NCBI GenBank assembly: GCA_038503075.1
Contig: JBCAML010000015.1
Span: forward strand, 1,054,001-1,118,000
Origin: Gyromitra esculenta
Taxonomy: Eukaryota; Ascomycota; Pezizomycetes; Pezizales; Discinaceae
Direction: 5' to 3'
Length of the DNA stretch: 64,000 nt
Numbering within the stretch: the first letter of the stretch is position 1; the number at the start of each line of letters is the position of its first letter. The notes below the pieces were generated by a model, which made no database searches, was not told the DNA's origin, and was given only the letters and a program-made list of their open reading frames with translations. Positions 18,171 through 29,003 of this stretch are shown here, one piece after another. The position numbers and the translations under genes are program-made.

Positions 18171-21100
18171 CTACTCGTCTCCACGATATTCGCAGGTTGC
18201 ATATCCTGTCCATTCAACCAAGTATTGGAGTTTTCCTCGGTAGAGGCGTGAGTCCAATATACTCTCGACGAGATATTCCTCATGGTCGTTAACTTGGACA
18301 GGGGGAGGTGGTGGAATAGTTTGACCGGGGAGCGGGTCGGTAGGAGCTGCTTTGATCAATGAAACATGGAATACTGGATGGTATTTCATCGATACCGGTA
18401 GATCTATTTCATATGCGTGCGCCGAGATTATTTTTTTCACAAAAAAGGGGCCACTCCATTTCCAGTCCAACTTCCTCGAGTTTCTAGTCGTTCTCATGTT
18501 TTTCATTGATATGAAAACCTGGTCGTTAACTTTGAATGAGGGGGCAGGGGTACGGTGCTTATTACTACTGGTCTCGTAGATATCCTGAGCCGTTTTCATC
18601 TGTACTCGAAGGAAGTCTCTAAGTTCCTCCATCTTCAGAGCAAAGAGGTTGGCATCAAGGGTTTGTGGAGAACGATCGTTAGGGACGACAGAAGTGTCAA
18701 AGCGAGGGTGGTAACCATAATTGGCAAAGAAGGGGGTGGCCTTAGTGCTAGCTGATTCTTGATTATTGGCCGCAAATTCTGCAATTGGCAACCATTTTGC
18801 CCAGTCGTCTTGTTGGTACGAAACATAGCAACGAAGATACTGTTCCATAGTGGCATTGAGACGCTCCGTTTGGCCATCTGTTTCCGGGTGAAAGGACGTT
18901 GACATGCGGGCGGAGATACTTAGACGCTGACAAAGGTGTTTCCAAAACTTAGCGGTAAACTGCGTTCCTCTATCAGAAGTGATATAGGAAGGTAGTCCGT
19001 GGAGTTTCCAAACGTTCTTGAGATAGAGTTCTGCCGTGTTTTCAGCATTGACAGTAGTATCACAGGGGATTAGGTGTCGCATTTTCGATAACCTGTCTAC
19101 TACGACCATTATTGCATTGAAGCCGTCGGATTCCGGGAGACCAGTAACAAAGTCCATTGATAGCTCTTCCCAAGGACGGTTAGGAATTGGAAGGGGCTTG
19201 AGAACGCCATGGGTACCGAGTGTATTAGGCTTTGCTCGTCGGCAAGTATGGCAGTTCCGGGTATAACGTCCAATGTACTCTCTCATTTTAGGCCAATAAA
19301 ATTGTCTAGAGATGAGTTCGAAGGATTTTTCACGTCCTGGGTGGCCGGCAGAGGGGGCGTCGTGATATCTTTGCAAGATGAGAAGGCGAAGAGGGTCATA
19401 GTCGGGAACATAGAGCTTTTGTCGGTAGAAAAGGTGGCCATTTGACTCGGTACAATCGCCCAAGGTAATTTCCTTGGATTGTTGTTCGCCATTCTTGAGT
19501 GCTAATAGGATTTTTTGTGGGAATGGGTCAGCAATATATCCGAGGTTGATCAAGGTTTCGAGGGGGGCATCCAATTCAGCGGGTTCATTTGACAAAGAAC
19601 CCGAAAACAAACTTAGCTTAGGGTCAAGGTTCTTCTCCTTCAAGACTACCTGATGTTGGTGTTGCAGTCTTTCATCCCCTTCTTCAGGGAGATCTCCCGA
19701 TCTCCGAGTCAGTGCGTCCGGCTTTCCTCCCTGTACTCCTGGTCGGTAAGTGATCACGAAGTCAAAGCGCGAGAGGTATTCTGCCCATCGGACTTGTCTT
19801 CGGTTGAGCTGTTTTGTTGTCATAAAATACTCCAGGTTTTTATGATCAGTGATGACGGAGATGGGTAGTTCTGAGCCTTCGAGTTCTGGTCTCCATTCCT
19901 CGAAACAACGAATGATAGCTAGGAGTTCCTTGTCATATATTTCATAATTGCACTCAGCGGGTGAATGTTTTTTTGAAAAAAATGCCACGGGGTGAAGCAC
20001 GCCATTATCATCAAGTTGGGAGAGAACACCACCGGAGACGAAGTCGGATGCATCTGATTCCACAAAAATCTTCTTTCGGGGATCGAAATGGATGAGTACT
20101 GGGGCTTTGGTAAAGGCGTCCTTTAGAGCTTCGAATGCGAGTTCAGCTTCGACAGTCCATTCGAAGGTGATGCCTTTTTTTGTGAAGGCAGTGAGAGGAG
20201 CCGCAAGGCGGGAAAATCCTAGAATAAACCTTCGGTAAAAGTTTGCGAACCCTAGGAATGCTTGCACATCTTTGACACATTTGGGTTGGTTCCAGTCGCG
20301 CACCGCTTTGAGTTTGTCCTCGTCCATCTTGATCCCTTCAGGCGTAAGGATTAAGCCAAGGTATTTTATTGATTGGACATGGAATTAACACTTCTCAGGT
20401 TTGAGAAGTATGTTGTTGGCTTTAAGGGCATCAAGGACTTGTCTAACGTGTACTTTGTGTTCTATAAGGGTATCACTGTAGATCAGGATATCATCGAGAT
20501 ACGCTGTGCAGAATAGGTCCAAGTATTCTCGAAGGGAGTCGTTGACGAAGCGTTGGAAGGTTCCAGGGGCGTTGGTAAGGCCGAATGGCATTACCATGTA
20601 TTCGTACAAGCCATATCGGGTTCGAAAGGCTGTTTTCCATTCCTCTCCCTCAGCGATGCGAATTTGGTGGAAGCCGTCACGAAGATCGAGTTTAGAGTAC
20701 CACTGAGCTTTCGCAAGGCGATCCAAGGTTTCTTTGATCAGGGGGGAAGTATATCGGTCCTTAACCGTGAGAGCGTTAAGGCCACGGTAATCGACACAAA
20801 GGCGGAGGGAACCATCGGGTTTGGCGGCGAAGAGGACTGGGGAACCGGCGGAAGATGAACTGGCACGGATAAACCCTTTTTCTAAGTTGTCTTCGATATA
20901 CTTCTTGAGAACTAGAAGTTCATCTCGTGACATACCATAGAGTGGGCCGAATGGTGGTTCCTTGCCTTCTTGCAGGGTGATCTTATGGTCATAGGGTCGT
21001 CGGGGGGGGAGTCCTTGAGCTTTAGCTTTGTCGAACATATCCAGATATTCGTGGTATTCAGTGGGTATTCGTTGTCTCCACTCTTCTTTGGTAGTCTTGC

Positions 21101-21754
21101 TATCAAGGACTCTATTGATTTCATAGAGGGACATGGAATATACTTGAATACCCTTCTTTCTGGCGAGCATGCGGAAGCTAGCTGCGCCGATAAAGGCGGC
21201 GTTCAGTTTGGCTGGAGGGGGAATGGCGGCGGCTGAGACGACGGGTTGCTTGGGGGCACAGTGGGTGGTGCAGAATTCAGAATTGAATTCAATGCTTTTG
21301 TTCGCAAATTGTAGATGAACGTCATGGAGGTTCATCCAAGGGATACCGAGTACTAGGGGGTAATGGCCTAGCTTGGTGACGAAGAAGGGGGCTTTCTCAG
21401 TATGCTGTTGGATGGAAAGCCCTAGGTGGCAAAGATTTGTAATATCTCCCGAGGCAATTGTTCGGCCGTCAATGACTTCCAATTGGCGAGGGGTTTTTAG
21501 GGGAGATAAGGGCAGGGAATGGTGACGCACAAAGTTTTCATCAATGAAAGCGAACCCTGAGGCTCCAGTGTCAAGAAGTGCGTGTGTTTTTATAATTTTA
21601 TTTTGGTGGGAAAGGCTACATGAAACTACAAAATGTTCCCCATCCAAATTATCCTCCACACACACATCCGACACTGAAAACCCAGAAATAGAGAACGCTG
21701 ACAAAGGAGAAAAAGGAACCAGAGCAGGGTCACAAGGCGACTCTGGTTGAATTA
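18171..21754 (-). pseudogene. pol: Element D pol, one nonsense codon and a damaged chromodomain
   Basis: Enters by -1 frameshift from gag (slip site 21755-21761). Protease LLDTGASGFAF, RT with SKLDLRDGFHQ and YLDDILIYS, RNase H FVESDASDF, integrase with HHCC finger and DDE residues. The frame is open from the slip site to 18171 except for one TAA at 20385-20387, where E has GAA (Glu), just after KPEKC in RT. At about 18185 a 14-bp deletion relative to E removes the PTWEP end of the chromodomain and shifts the frame to an early stop. With only those two defects this is the best preserved pol besides that of E. Confidence 0.94.
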
Positions 21755-21761
21755 GTTTAAA
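21717..21761 (-). promoter_or_regulatory. -1 ribosomal frameshift site of element D
   Basis: On the minus strand T TTA AAC (21755-21761) is followed by TAA (21752-21754). Stem halves AACCAGAG (21741-21748) and CTCTGGTT (21717-21724), with six bases between heptamer and stem. The stop is TAA here but TAG in A, B and E. Confidence 0.85.
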
Positions 21762-23008
21762 GACTCAACTGAGTCTGCTGTATCGAAGGCAGGAAAACGA
21801 GGTGGCAATGGTGGCGGGAAAACAGAAGGAGCAGGAGGGGCGGCAGCAGCATTGGTAACGACTCCCCTCATGGCGGGGCGTTTCGAAGCGGAGGGGCAAT
21901 TCGAGAAGATGTGCCCTTCTCCAGCACAGAACAGACAGCGGTTGTTGGTTTGTCTCCAGGATTTTTCTTCGGGAGACAGTTTTCTCCTCCCGTTGACTTG
22001 AACATACCGTTGTTCAGGAGCAGGGCGTGAGGTGGAAGTACGACCGAAGGAAAGGTCCATGGGGGCAAGTCCTCCAGGGGCGAAGGAGGAGGAAGCGGGG
22101 GAGAAGGCGGCGGGGGCGGCGGGGGCGGCGGCGGGAGCGGTGAACTGTCCCATGGTGTTACGAGCAGCGTTTTTCTTCTCTTCTCTTCTTGCTCGGATAC
22201 GGTTATCTAAGCGAAGGAGGAAGGCGCAAAGGGAAGTGAAAGTGGTGGGGAAGTCTGCAACAGTTACTACCGCTTCTTTTAGCTCGTCTGACATGCCGAA
22301 CTCCAGAGCATCGTTTTTGGCAGACTCGTCGTAATTGAGGCGTCCCATGATGCGTTGGAAGTCGGCTAGGTAGGCGGAGAAGTCTCTCTTTCCTTGCCGA
22401 AGTTGGTGTAGCTCACGACGGGCGGTACCGAGGGGGTCGGGGTCGCCGAAGGCTGTTTCCAGGGCGGTGATCAAGTCAGCAGCGGAGTTCCAGGTGGTGG
22501 TTCCGTCAGGGAGGACGGAGTGACGGATTTGTTCGAGGGCTGCTCCCTCGAGACGGCTGATAGCATACAATATCATGTTATTGTTGCTGGAGAATCGGTC
22601 GGCGTTGACTGAAAGTTTCGACCTGAGTTGTAGGACGAACCCGGGGAGTTTGTCTCGAGACCCGTTGAACTTATCTGGGTCGGGCATTTTGTCTGAGCGG
22701 CCTCCTTGGGTGTGAGCAGGAGGTGCTGGTGGCGGCGGTGCAGGCGGTGGAGGGGCAGCGTTACGGAGGCGAGTGACTTCTGCTTCAGCTGCTTGTAGTT
22801 GGGACTGACAAGTGTTGAACCTTGCTGTCATGTTGTTCCTTTCTTGAGTGGCTTCCTCAAGTTGTAGGTCTGCGTAGGTGAGGTTATCCACCCGCTGTTG
22901 ATAGTGGGAACGGATTTCCTCATAGGCGGAGGCGAGATCGGCGTTGGCGGCGGCCTGGAAATTCTCAAATGTAGGGAAGGTCCAGGGGGTGGGGGCAGAG
23001 TTGCTCAT
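21752..23008 (-). CDS. gag: Gag of element D, intact
   Basis: 418 residues beginning MSNSAPTPWTFPTFENF. Coiled coil (about 25-85), proline-rich linker, gag domain from about residue 105, alanine/proline-rich stretch, CCHC knuckle CLFCAGEGHIFSNC (about 365-378). No stop or shift before the terminal TTA AAC TAA. It packages the element RNA and forms particles, by family analogy. It is the only full-length unbroken gag of the D/E subfamily in the window and could in principle serve related copies. Confidence 0.92.
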   Translation of the reverse strand: MSNSAPTPWTFPTFENFQAAANADLASAYEEIRSHYQQRVDNLTYADLQLEEATQERNNMTARFNTCQSQLQAAEAEVTRLRNAAPPPPAPPPPAPPAHTQGGRSDKMPDPDKFNGSRDKLPGFVLQLRSKLSVNADRFSSNNNMILYAISRLEGAALEQIRHSVLPDGTTTWNSAADLITALETAFGDPDPLGTARRELHQLRQGKRDFSAYLADFQRIMGRLNYDESAKNDALEFGMSDELKEAVVTVADFPTTFTSLCAFLLRLDNRIRARREEKKNAARNTMGQFTAPAAAPAAPAAFSPASSSFAPGGLAPMDLSFGRTSTSRPAPEQRYVQVNGRRKLSPEEKSWRQTNNRCLFCAGEGHIFSNCPSASKRPAMRGVVTNAAAAPPAPSVFPPPLPPRFPAFDTADSVESLN

Positions 23009-23066
23009 GGTGATTTTTGGTTGAGCGGGGAGCGGGGTAGAGGGTGTAGATTAGGAAGCAACGTAA

Positions 23067-23476
23067 TCTCAAGGAGCGAGATTCTCGTCAAGCTCTCAGG
23101 TATCCCCCGAGATGAGCAGTGCTACTTGAATGAGAACCTAACAGCGAGAGTGTATACGAGATTCTACAGGCTCTACGGACAGGTCGAGTTATGATGACTC
23201 GAGGGCAGCGACAGCGAAGGATTAAGAAGTGTAACCGAGGGTTGTATTGTGAAATACAAAGAGTGTACAATAGAAGACGTTGCTTAAAGAGAGAAGAAAG
23301 AAAAGTACAACAAAAGGGGAAGACCCTTCGCTTATATACCCATAATCCATCTCTTTGATGACAAACGCATGACTCAGTATAACGGAAACCAAGGGAAACA
23401 TATCGAACAAAATGACAAAGCAACACGATCAAACATCCATACCATCCATTAGGCGACCTAACAGCCATCCATGAAA
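23067..23476 (-). repeat. Element D 5' LTR (type I)
   Basis: 410 bp, TCTCA (23067) to TGAAA (23476) on the plus strand. The putative PBS AAGCAACGT (reverse sense) lies at 23056-23064, two bases from the LTR end. Confidence 0.95.
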
Positions 23477-23481
23477 TCTCC

Positions 23482-24617
23482 GCCCTCTTCCTATTCCAAA
23501 TCGTCCCTGGCAGGAAATCTCGATGGATTTCGTGACAGGTCTTCCAGAATCAGACGGATACGATGCAATTATGGTAGTGGTTGACCGCTTATCGAAAATG
23601 CGACACCTTATTCCCTGTAACACGACAGTCAACTCCAGAGATGTCGCTGATTTGTATCTTCAACACATATGGAAACTTCACGGATTACCCTCGCATGTTA
23701 CCTCGGACCGCGGGACTCAATTTACGGCTCACTTTTGGAAGGAACTTTGTCAACGCCTCAGGATTCAACCTTGAATGTCCACTGCCTTCCATCCGGAAAC
23801 AGACGGACAGACCGAAAGACTCAATGCTGTGATGGAACAATATCTTCGTTCTTACGTATCCTACCAACAGGAAGACTGGAGTAAATGGTTACCAATGGCC
23901 GAGTTCTCTGCTAATAATCAGGAATCCACCAGTACTAAAGTCTCCCCATTCTTTGCTAACTATGGCTATCATCCACGTTTCGATACCTCCGTTATCCCGA
24001 TCCAAACTACTCCCCAGAGCTTAGATGCCGTGTCTTTTGCTAGTAAGATGGAAGAATTAAACGACTACCTCCGTACCCAAATCAGAACGGCACAGGATAT
24101 TCAAGAGATAGCCACAAATAAACATCGGACACCAGCCCCTGCATATCAAATCAACGATCAAGTTTTTGTGTCAATGAAGAACATCCGAACAACCCGTAAT
24201 GCGAGGAAGCTGGACTGGAAATGGATGGGACCTTACCCAATCAAGAAGATAGTTTCCCCTTTTGCCTACGAAGTTGACCTTCCATCCTCAGTTAAGTACT
24301 ACCCTGTCTTCCATGTTTCTCTATTGAAACCCGTGGCCCACGATGCTCTTCCAGGACAAATCATTCCTCCACCAGCGCCTGTTGTTGTCAATGACCAAGA
24401 AGAATACTATATCGAGAAAATCTTGGATCAACGCATATATCGCAACAAACAACAATACCTCGTTGAATGGACAGGCTATGCCCACCCTACCTGGGAACCC
24501 GCTGAGAACCTTGTTGATACTTCGGCACTGGAAAAGTTTCTGGCTATTCCGACGTTGGTTACTCCTAGTGTTCGCAGGAGCTCACGCTTGAAGGGAGGAG
24601 CTACTTTCATGGATTGA
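23482..24617 (+). pseudogene. pol: Element A pol, last part (integrase core and chromodomain)
   Basis: Resumes exactly where 11039 stops (GVL | [10 protein letters not shown]...). Integrase DDE residues are present ([23 protein letters not shown]). A TGA at 23772-23774 replaces the codon before MSTAFHPETDG. The rest is open to a chromodomain (EEYYIEKILDQR...WTGYAHPTWEP). The final codons (TFMD, stop at 24615-24617) lie inside the 3' LTR, which begins at 24605. Confidence 0.93.
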
Positions 24618-24994
24618 TTTTGGATAATGGGTTGTGGTTGGGTTGTTGGTCGTATCGTTGTTTTGGTGGTTGCACAATCTCTTTGTTGCTCGGTTATCTT
24701 TCGGTTATAAGTTTTGGTTAAGGAAAGCGGGGTATTTAAGCGGTGGATTTTGGTCGTTCTTGTTTCTCTTCTTCTTCTTTCCTTAAGCAACGTTCTCGTT
24801 CACTTCTACCTGTATTATCTCAATACTACCTCGGTTCTATCTCAGAACCCTCGCTGTCGCTGTGAAACATCGTCGATACTTCGCTCAGAACTTGTAGAAA
24901 TACCGCACTCTTCGAACGAGTTAGTATCTCGCTTAAGTAGCACTGCTCACCTTCAGGGATACTGAAGGGCTTAACGAGAGACTGAACCGTGAGA
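24605..24994 (+). repeat. Element A 3' LTR (type II)
   Basis: 390 bp. Same as 6273-6679 except for three substitutions and a 17-bp deletion near 24887. Followed by ATGAA (24995-24999). Confidence 0.95.
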
Positions 24995-27025
24995 ATGAAA
25001 GACTGGCACACCAGAGCCAAGTGGTGTTGAAGAAAGAAAACATTGATCCTAAGCTAAGTTTGTTGTCGGCTTCTTTGTCAAATGGAGCCACTGAATTGGA
25101 CGCTCCCCTAGAAAAACTCTTTCTAGAAGGATATATCGCTGACAAGTTTCCTGAAAAAATACTCTTAGCACTGAAGAATAAGGAACAACAGTCAAAGGAA
25201 ATCACCCTTAGCGAGTGTACTAATGAAAATGACAAGCTATATTATTGAGGGAACCTTTATGTACCAGACTTCGACTCCCTTCGCTTGGAACTCCTTAAAA
25301 GACATCACGATACCCCCACAGCAGGACACCCAGGACGAGATAAGACCTTCGAGCTTATAAGCAGAAGGTTTTACTGGCCAAAGATGAGAGAGACAATCGG
25401 CCGTTATGTACGCAACTGCCACGTCTGCCAAAAAGCTAAGCCAGTCACCCAACGTACACAGGGTGTCCTCCGTCCCCTACCCATTCCCAATCGCCCATGG
25501 CAAGAAGTTTCTATGGACTTTGTCACAGGTCTCCCAGAATCCGACCGTTATGATGCTATTATGGTGATAGTAGATCGTCTATCAAAAATGCGACATCTTA
25601 TCCCGTGTAATACTACCGTCAACTCACGAGACGTCGCAGATCTCTACCTCCAGTCTCACGGCTGAGTCCCTTGTTTAAGCCCTTCGGTATCCCCGGAGGT
25701 GAGCAGTGCTACTTAAGCAAGGTATCAACACGTTCGAAGAGTGCAGGGTTCTCTACAGGTCCTATGATGGGTATACTTCAAGGCGAAGTATCGGCGGTGG
25801 TTCACAGCGACAGCGAGGATTCTGAAGTAGAATCGAAGTGGGATTATAACTTTGATACAAGAGAAGTGAAACGAGAACGTTGCTTAAGAAGAGAAGAAAG
25901 AAAGTACGAAGAACAAACAAAATCCTTCACTTAAATACCCCGCTTTTACCCAACAAAACCTAATAACCGATAACACCCGAAATACAATAACATTGTCTAA
26001 CAACCGAAAAGCACAACAATCCTATACGCGAACCCTAGCCCTATATCCAATCCTTAATCCGTGAAATCCAGCATGTTTGGAAACTCCATGGGCTACCAAC
26101 ACACATCACCTCCGATCGAGGAACCCAGTTCACCGCCCTTTTCTGGCAAGAACTCTGCCAACGCCTGGGAATTCAAGCTAGAATGTCAACGGCCTTTCAC
26201 CCAGAGACCGATGGACAAACGGAACGGTTGAACGCGATCATGGAACAGTACCTACGCTCCTATGTGTCCTATCAACAAGGAGACTGGAGTAAATGGTTAC
26301 CAATGGCAGAATTCTCCGCGAATAACCAGGAATCAGCCAGTACCAAAGTCTCGCCTTTCTTTGCGAACTACGGTTACCATCCTCGTTTTGATACTTCCAT
26401 CGTTTCTTCAACGACTCTTGCCCAAAGTCTAGATGCTTCCACCTTTGCAACCACAATGCAGAACTTATATGATTACCTTAGAGTACAAATCCGGACAGCC
26501 CAAGACATCCAGGAAACCTCCACTAATAAGCACCGAACTCCTGCCCCTGCTTATCAAGTCGACGACCAGGTATTCATATCAATGAAAAACATCCGGACGA
26601 TTCGCAATGCCAGGAAACTCGACTGGAAATGGATGGGACCCTATCCAGTAAAAAAGATAGTATCCCCCTTCGCATATGAGATTGATCTTCCATCTTCAGT
26701 CAAATATCACCCTGTCTTTCATGTGTCGCTTCTTAAGCCTGCTGCTCGCGACCCCCTTCCAGGACAAGTTATACTTCCTCCCTCTCCGATCGTTGTTAAT
26801 GAACAGGAGGAATATTTCATTGAGAAAATCCTCGAACAACGGATACATCGTGGACAACAACAATACCTTGTCGAGTGGACCGGCTATGCTCACCCTACCT
26901 GGGAACCCGTGGAAGATCTTAAGGACACTGCCGCTCTTGATATATTTTTAACCACAGCAGCTACTACTAGTCCCAAGGTTCACAGGAGCTCACGCTTGAG
27001 AGGAGGGGCTACTTTCACGGATTAA
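24995..27025 (+). pseudogene. pol: Element B pol, last part (end of RNase H linker, integrase, chromodomain)
   Basis: Continues B's pol after element A, starting in the linker (RLAHQSQVVLKKENIDPK). TGA at 25246-25248 replaces CGA found in A. The integrase HHCC finger (HHDTPTAGHPGRD, CHVCQKAK) and first Asp (MDFVTGLP) are present. A solo LTR at 25654-26066 splits the frame after DLYLQ, which resumes with HVWKLHGLPTHITSDRG. The chromodomain (EEYFIEKILEQR...WTGYAHPTWEP) ends at 27025, with the last codons inside the 3' LTR. Confidence 0.92.
25654..26066 (-). repeat. Solo LTR (type II) inside element B integrase
   Basis: 413 bp, TCTCACGG to CCGTGAAA. Perfect duplication TCCAG at 25649-25653 and 26067-26071. 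The reading frame on both sides matches integrase, which fixes the LTR ends to the base. Confidence 0.97.
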
Positions 27026-27374
27026 GGATCGGGTATAGGGTTAGGTTTCGGTTAAAGGGTTGACATGGATTCGGAGGTTGTGGTATAATGTTATTGTATC
27101 TCGGTTGCTGTCGGTTATTGGTTTGATGAGAAAAGCGGGGTATTTAAATGATGGGTTTCGGTCGTTCTTTGTCTTCTTCTTTTTCTTTTCTTAAGCAACG
27201 TTCTCGTTACACTTCTCTTGTATTAGTTTTAATACCACTTTGATTCTCCCTCAGAATCCTCGCTGTCGCCGTAAGACCATTGCCGATACTTCGCCTGGAA
27301 GTATACTCCCTGTAGGACCTGTAGAAACCTTGCATTCATCGAAACGAGTTGATACCTCTCTTAAGTAGCACTGC
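27013..27374 (+). repeat. Element B 3' LTR, truncated
   Basis: Begins TTTCACGGATTAAGG like the 5' LTR (3042) but stops at gcactgc (27374), about 90 bp short, where another LTR starts. The missing U5 end is not found after that LTR. Confidence 0.88.
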
Positions 27375-27840
27375 TTTCACGGACGGAACAAAGTAATGGG
27401 TTAGGATAAAGCTGTTGGTAGTTATGAAGGATTTCTTTTGGTATAATGGCTTTGTTGCTCGGTTACGTTTCGGTTGTTGTCAGATTGTTGATTGTGTCAC
27501 GGGAAAGCGGGGTATTTAAGTGAAGGATTTTGGTTGTTCTTGTTTTCTTTCCTCTTCTTTCCTTAAGCAACGTTCTCGTTCACTTCTACCTGTATTATCT
27601 CAATACTACCTCGGTTCTATCTCAGAATCTTTCTTTGTGTTGTGAAGCTTGTCGTCGATACTTGTGAGTATACGCCCGTAGAGCTTGTGAGAGCATTACT
27701 TATTTCTTGAGCAGTTGATATCTCGCTTAAATGCTTGTTAACCAATGCCAGGGGGATCTTTGAAACGCAGTGAGCGAAGTGAAGCTTCTTTCAGCACTCG
27801 GGGGATCTGAAGGGCTTAACAGAGAGACTCAACTGTGAGA
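27375..27840 (+). repeat. Divergent type-II LTR abutting B's broken LTR
   Basis: 466 bp, TTTCACGG to CTGTGAGA. TATTTAAG and TTAAGCAACG are present, and the U5 half holds a divergent stretch (27730-27810). Flanks ACTGC and TTCCC do not match, so this is not a simple insertion; recombination or deletion with B's LTR is likely. Confidence 0.85.
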
Positions 27841-29002
27841 TTCCCTGGCAATGGTAGATCTCAATATCAGCACCACGCTCCAAGAGAAGTTAAGTAATGT
27901 CAGTAGAAGCATAATGGAGGCATGTATAGCCCATTTTATTTTGTGCGTTAACATTTGCTCCATTGTGTAGCAACATTTCCGCTGTTTGTCGAGAATTTCT
28001 GGCGTGAAACAGTGGAGTTCCGCCAGCATGATCGCTAGATTCGATATCCGCTCCATGATTCAAAAGGTGACCAACAAAATTTATAGTTCTGAAATGGCAA
28101 GCCAAATGAAGTGCAGTACTTCCGCACTTCCGGAGCCTTTCTTTCATGGATGGTTGTTTTGTTAGTTGGTTAGGTACATGGGTACATGGTTGTTAAGTTT
28201 CGCTATTGTTTTTTGTGTTTCCCTTGGTCTTCATTACAATTAATCATGCGTTTGTCATCGAAGGGTTGGATTGTCGGTATATAAGCAAAAGGTTTTCCCC
28301 TCTTGTTGTACTTTTCCTTCTCTTCTCTTTAAGCAATGTCTTCTATAGTACACTCTTTGCATTTCATAAATACAAACCTCGATTACACCTCATAACCCTT
28401 CGTCTTCGCTGTATCTGAGTCATCATAACTCGTGAACACGTAGAGCCTGTGGAATCTTCACACAAGCTCCTGCTGTTAGTTTCTCGTTCAAGTAGTACTA
28501 CTCATCTCTAGGGATACCACAGAGCTTGACGAGATCCTCGCTCCTTGAGACTTTTTCTAAGATCTGAGCCAACCAAAACAAAAAGACATGGGTACTTCCG
28601 TTTTTTCCAGGAAATGATAGCATCAAGTAAACGTAAACCTCCACTGATCTGGGGCTCTTCATCAAGTCTTGTTCCACGATTATAAAGATGTTCTGCTGTC
28701 TTCCAGAAACCAAAATCTGCAGCCATGAGAAGAACCTCCTCTGGTGAACCATCATATTTGGTACAAATTAAATTTTGAAATAATCTTGTATCTCACAGAG
28801 CCAGATTATCTACTCCAGTAAAGTTGCCAGACAAAATCCGACCACCAAATTCTGACAATTCTCGCGGGAGTAAATGGTAATAAGAAGCAGCTGAGTTTCA
28901 CAGGTTAAGAAAATCGGATAGTGGAAGATAGCTACTTATGATGGCGATGATTTCCAGTGGTAGCGAAAAAAGAAATGTTGACCGAAATGTTTGGTTGGAC
29001 AT
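27841..29002 (-). pseudogene. F-box/ankyrin-repeat gene, broken
   Basis: Reading on the minus strand from ATG 29002 (MSNQTFRSTF): an F-box-like start (SLPLEIIAIISSYLPLSDFL), then LLPRELSEFGG, a degenerate repeat (AADFGFWKTAEHLYNRG), and clear ankyrin repeats (GSTALHLACHF, GADIESSDHAGGTPLFHA, GANVNAQNKMGYTCLHYA). An LTR (28142-28550) splits it; removing that and the duplication joins DLRK to RLRKCGSTALH in frame. In-frame stops lie at 28898-28900 and 28793-28795, and a TAA follows HYASTDIT near 27890. At 27840 the gene is cut by another LTR. F-box proteins recruit substrates to SCF ubiquitin ligases through repeats such as ankyrins; here that is only the ancestral role. Identification rests on motifs read by eye. 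Confidence 0.78.
28142..28550 (+). repeat. Solo LTR (type I) inside the F-box/ankyrin pseudogene
   Basis: 409 bp from TTTCATGG to CCTTGAGA. Flanks CTTTC (28137-28141) and CTTTT (28551-28555) match at 4 of 5 bases, consistent with one later mutation. Protein frame continuity across it supports the insertion. Confidence 0.9.
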
Positions 29003-29003
29003 G

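Larger units (their letters stand above)
11040..23476 (-). mobile_element. Gypsy chromovirus element D, inserted in A
   Basis: Minus-strand element with perfect duplication TCTCC (11035-11039 and 23477-23481) in A's integrase. 5' LTR 23067-23476 (410 bp); 3' LTR 11040-11389 plus 18025-18084 (350 + 60 = 410 bp), split by the second 803-bp element. The LTRs differ at about five sites. gag is intact. pol has one nonsense codon (20385-20387) and a short deletion in the chromodomain. One of the least damaged copies in the window. Confidence 0.95.
6273..24994 (+). mobile_element. Gypsy chromovirus element A, inserted in B
   Basis: Flanked by the perfect duplication ATGAA (6268-6272 and 24995-24999) inside B's pol. 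LTRs lie at 6273-6679 and 24605-24994; by eye they differ by three substitutions and one 17-bp deletion, so the insertion is young. Internal parts are gag 6753-8484 (split by a solo LTR), pol 8482-11039, an interruption by element D (TSD TCTCC), and pol 23482-24617. Defects: a frameshift near 9040, RT catalytic Asp changed to Ala, and an integrase stop at 23772. Confidence 0.95.
3042..27374 (+). mobile_element. Gypsy chromovirus element B, outermost host of the nest
   Basis: A Ty3/gypsy retrotransposon of Tf1/sushi type with 5' LTR 3042-3452, gag 3612-4970, pol in two pieces (4971-6272 and 24995-27025), and a 3' LTR truncated at 27374. It is split by element A (TSD ATGAA) and by a solo LTR at 25654-26066. 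About 780 bp of RT/RNase H is deleted at 6131. Other damage includes a TGA in the integrase region at 25246. The flank left of the 5' LTR (AGAGG) has no match on the right, because the 3' LTR is broken. Oldest layer of the nest and defective. Confidence 0.93.

Noticed and set aside
3612..27025. RIP (repeat-induced point mutation) as cause of all lesions
   Set aside because: Some stops are CGA to TGA, but LTR pairs of A and D are nearly identical and the other lesions are indels and transversions; no general C-to-T flood is visible.
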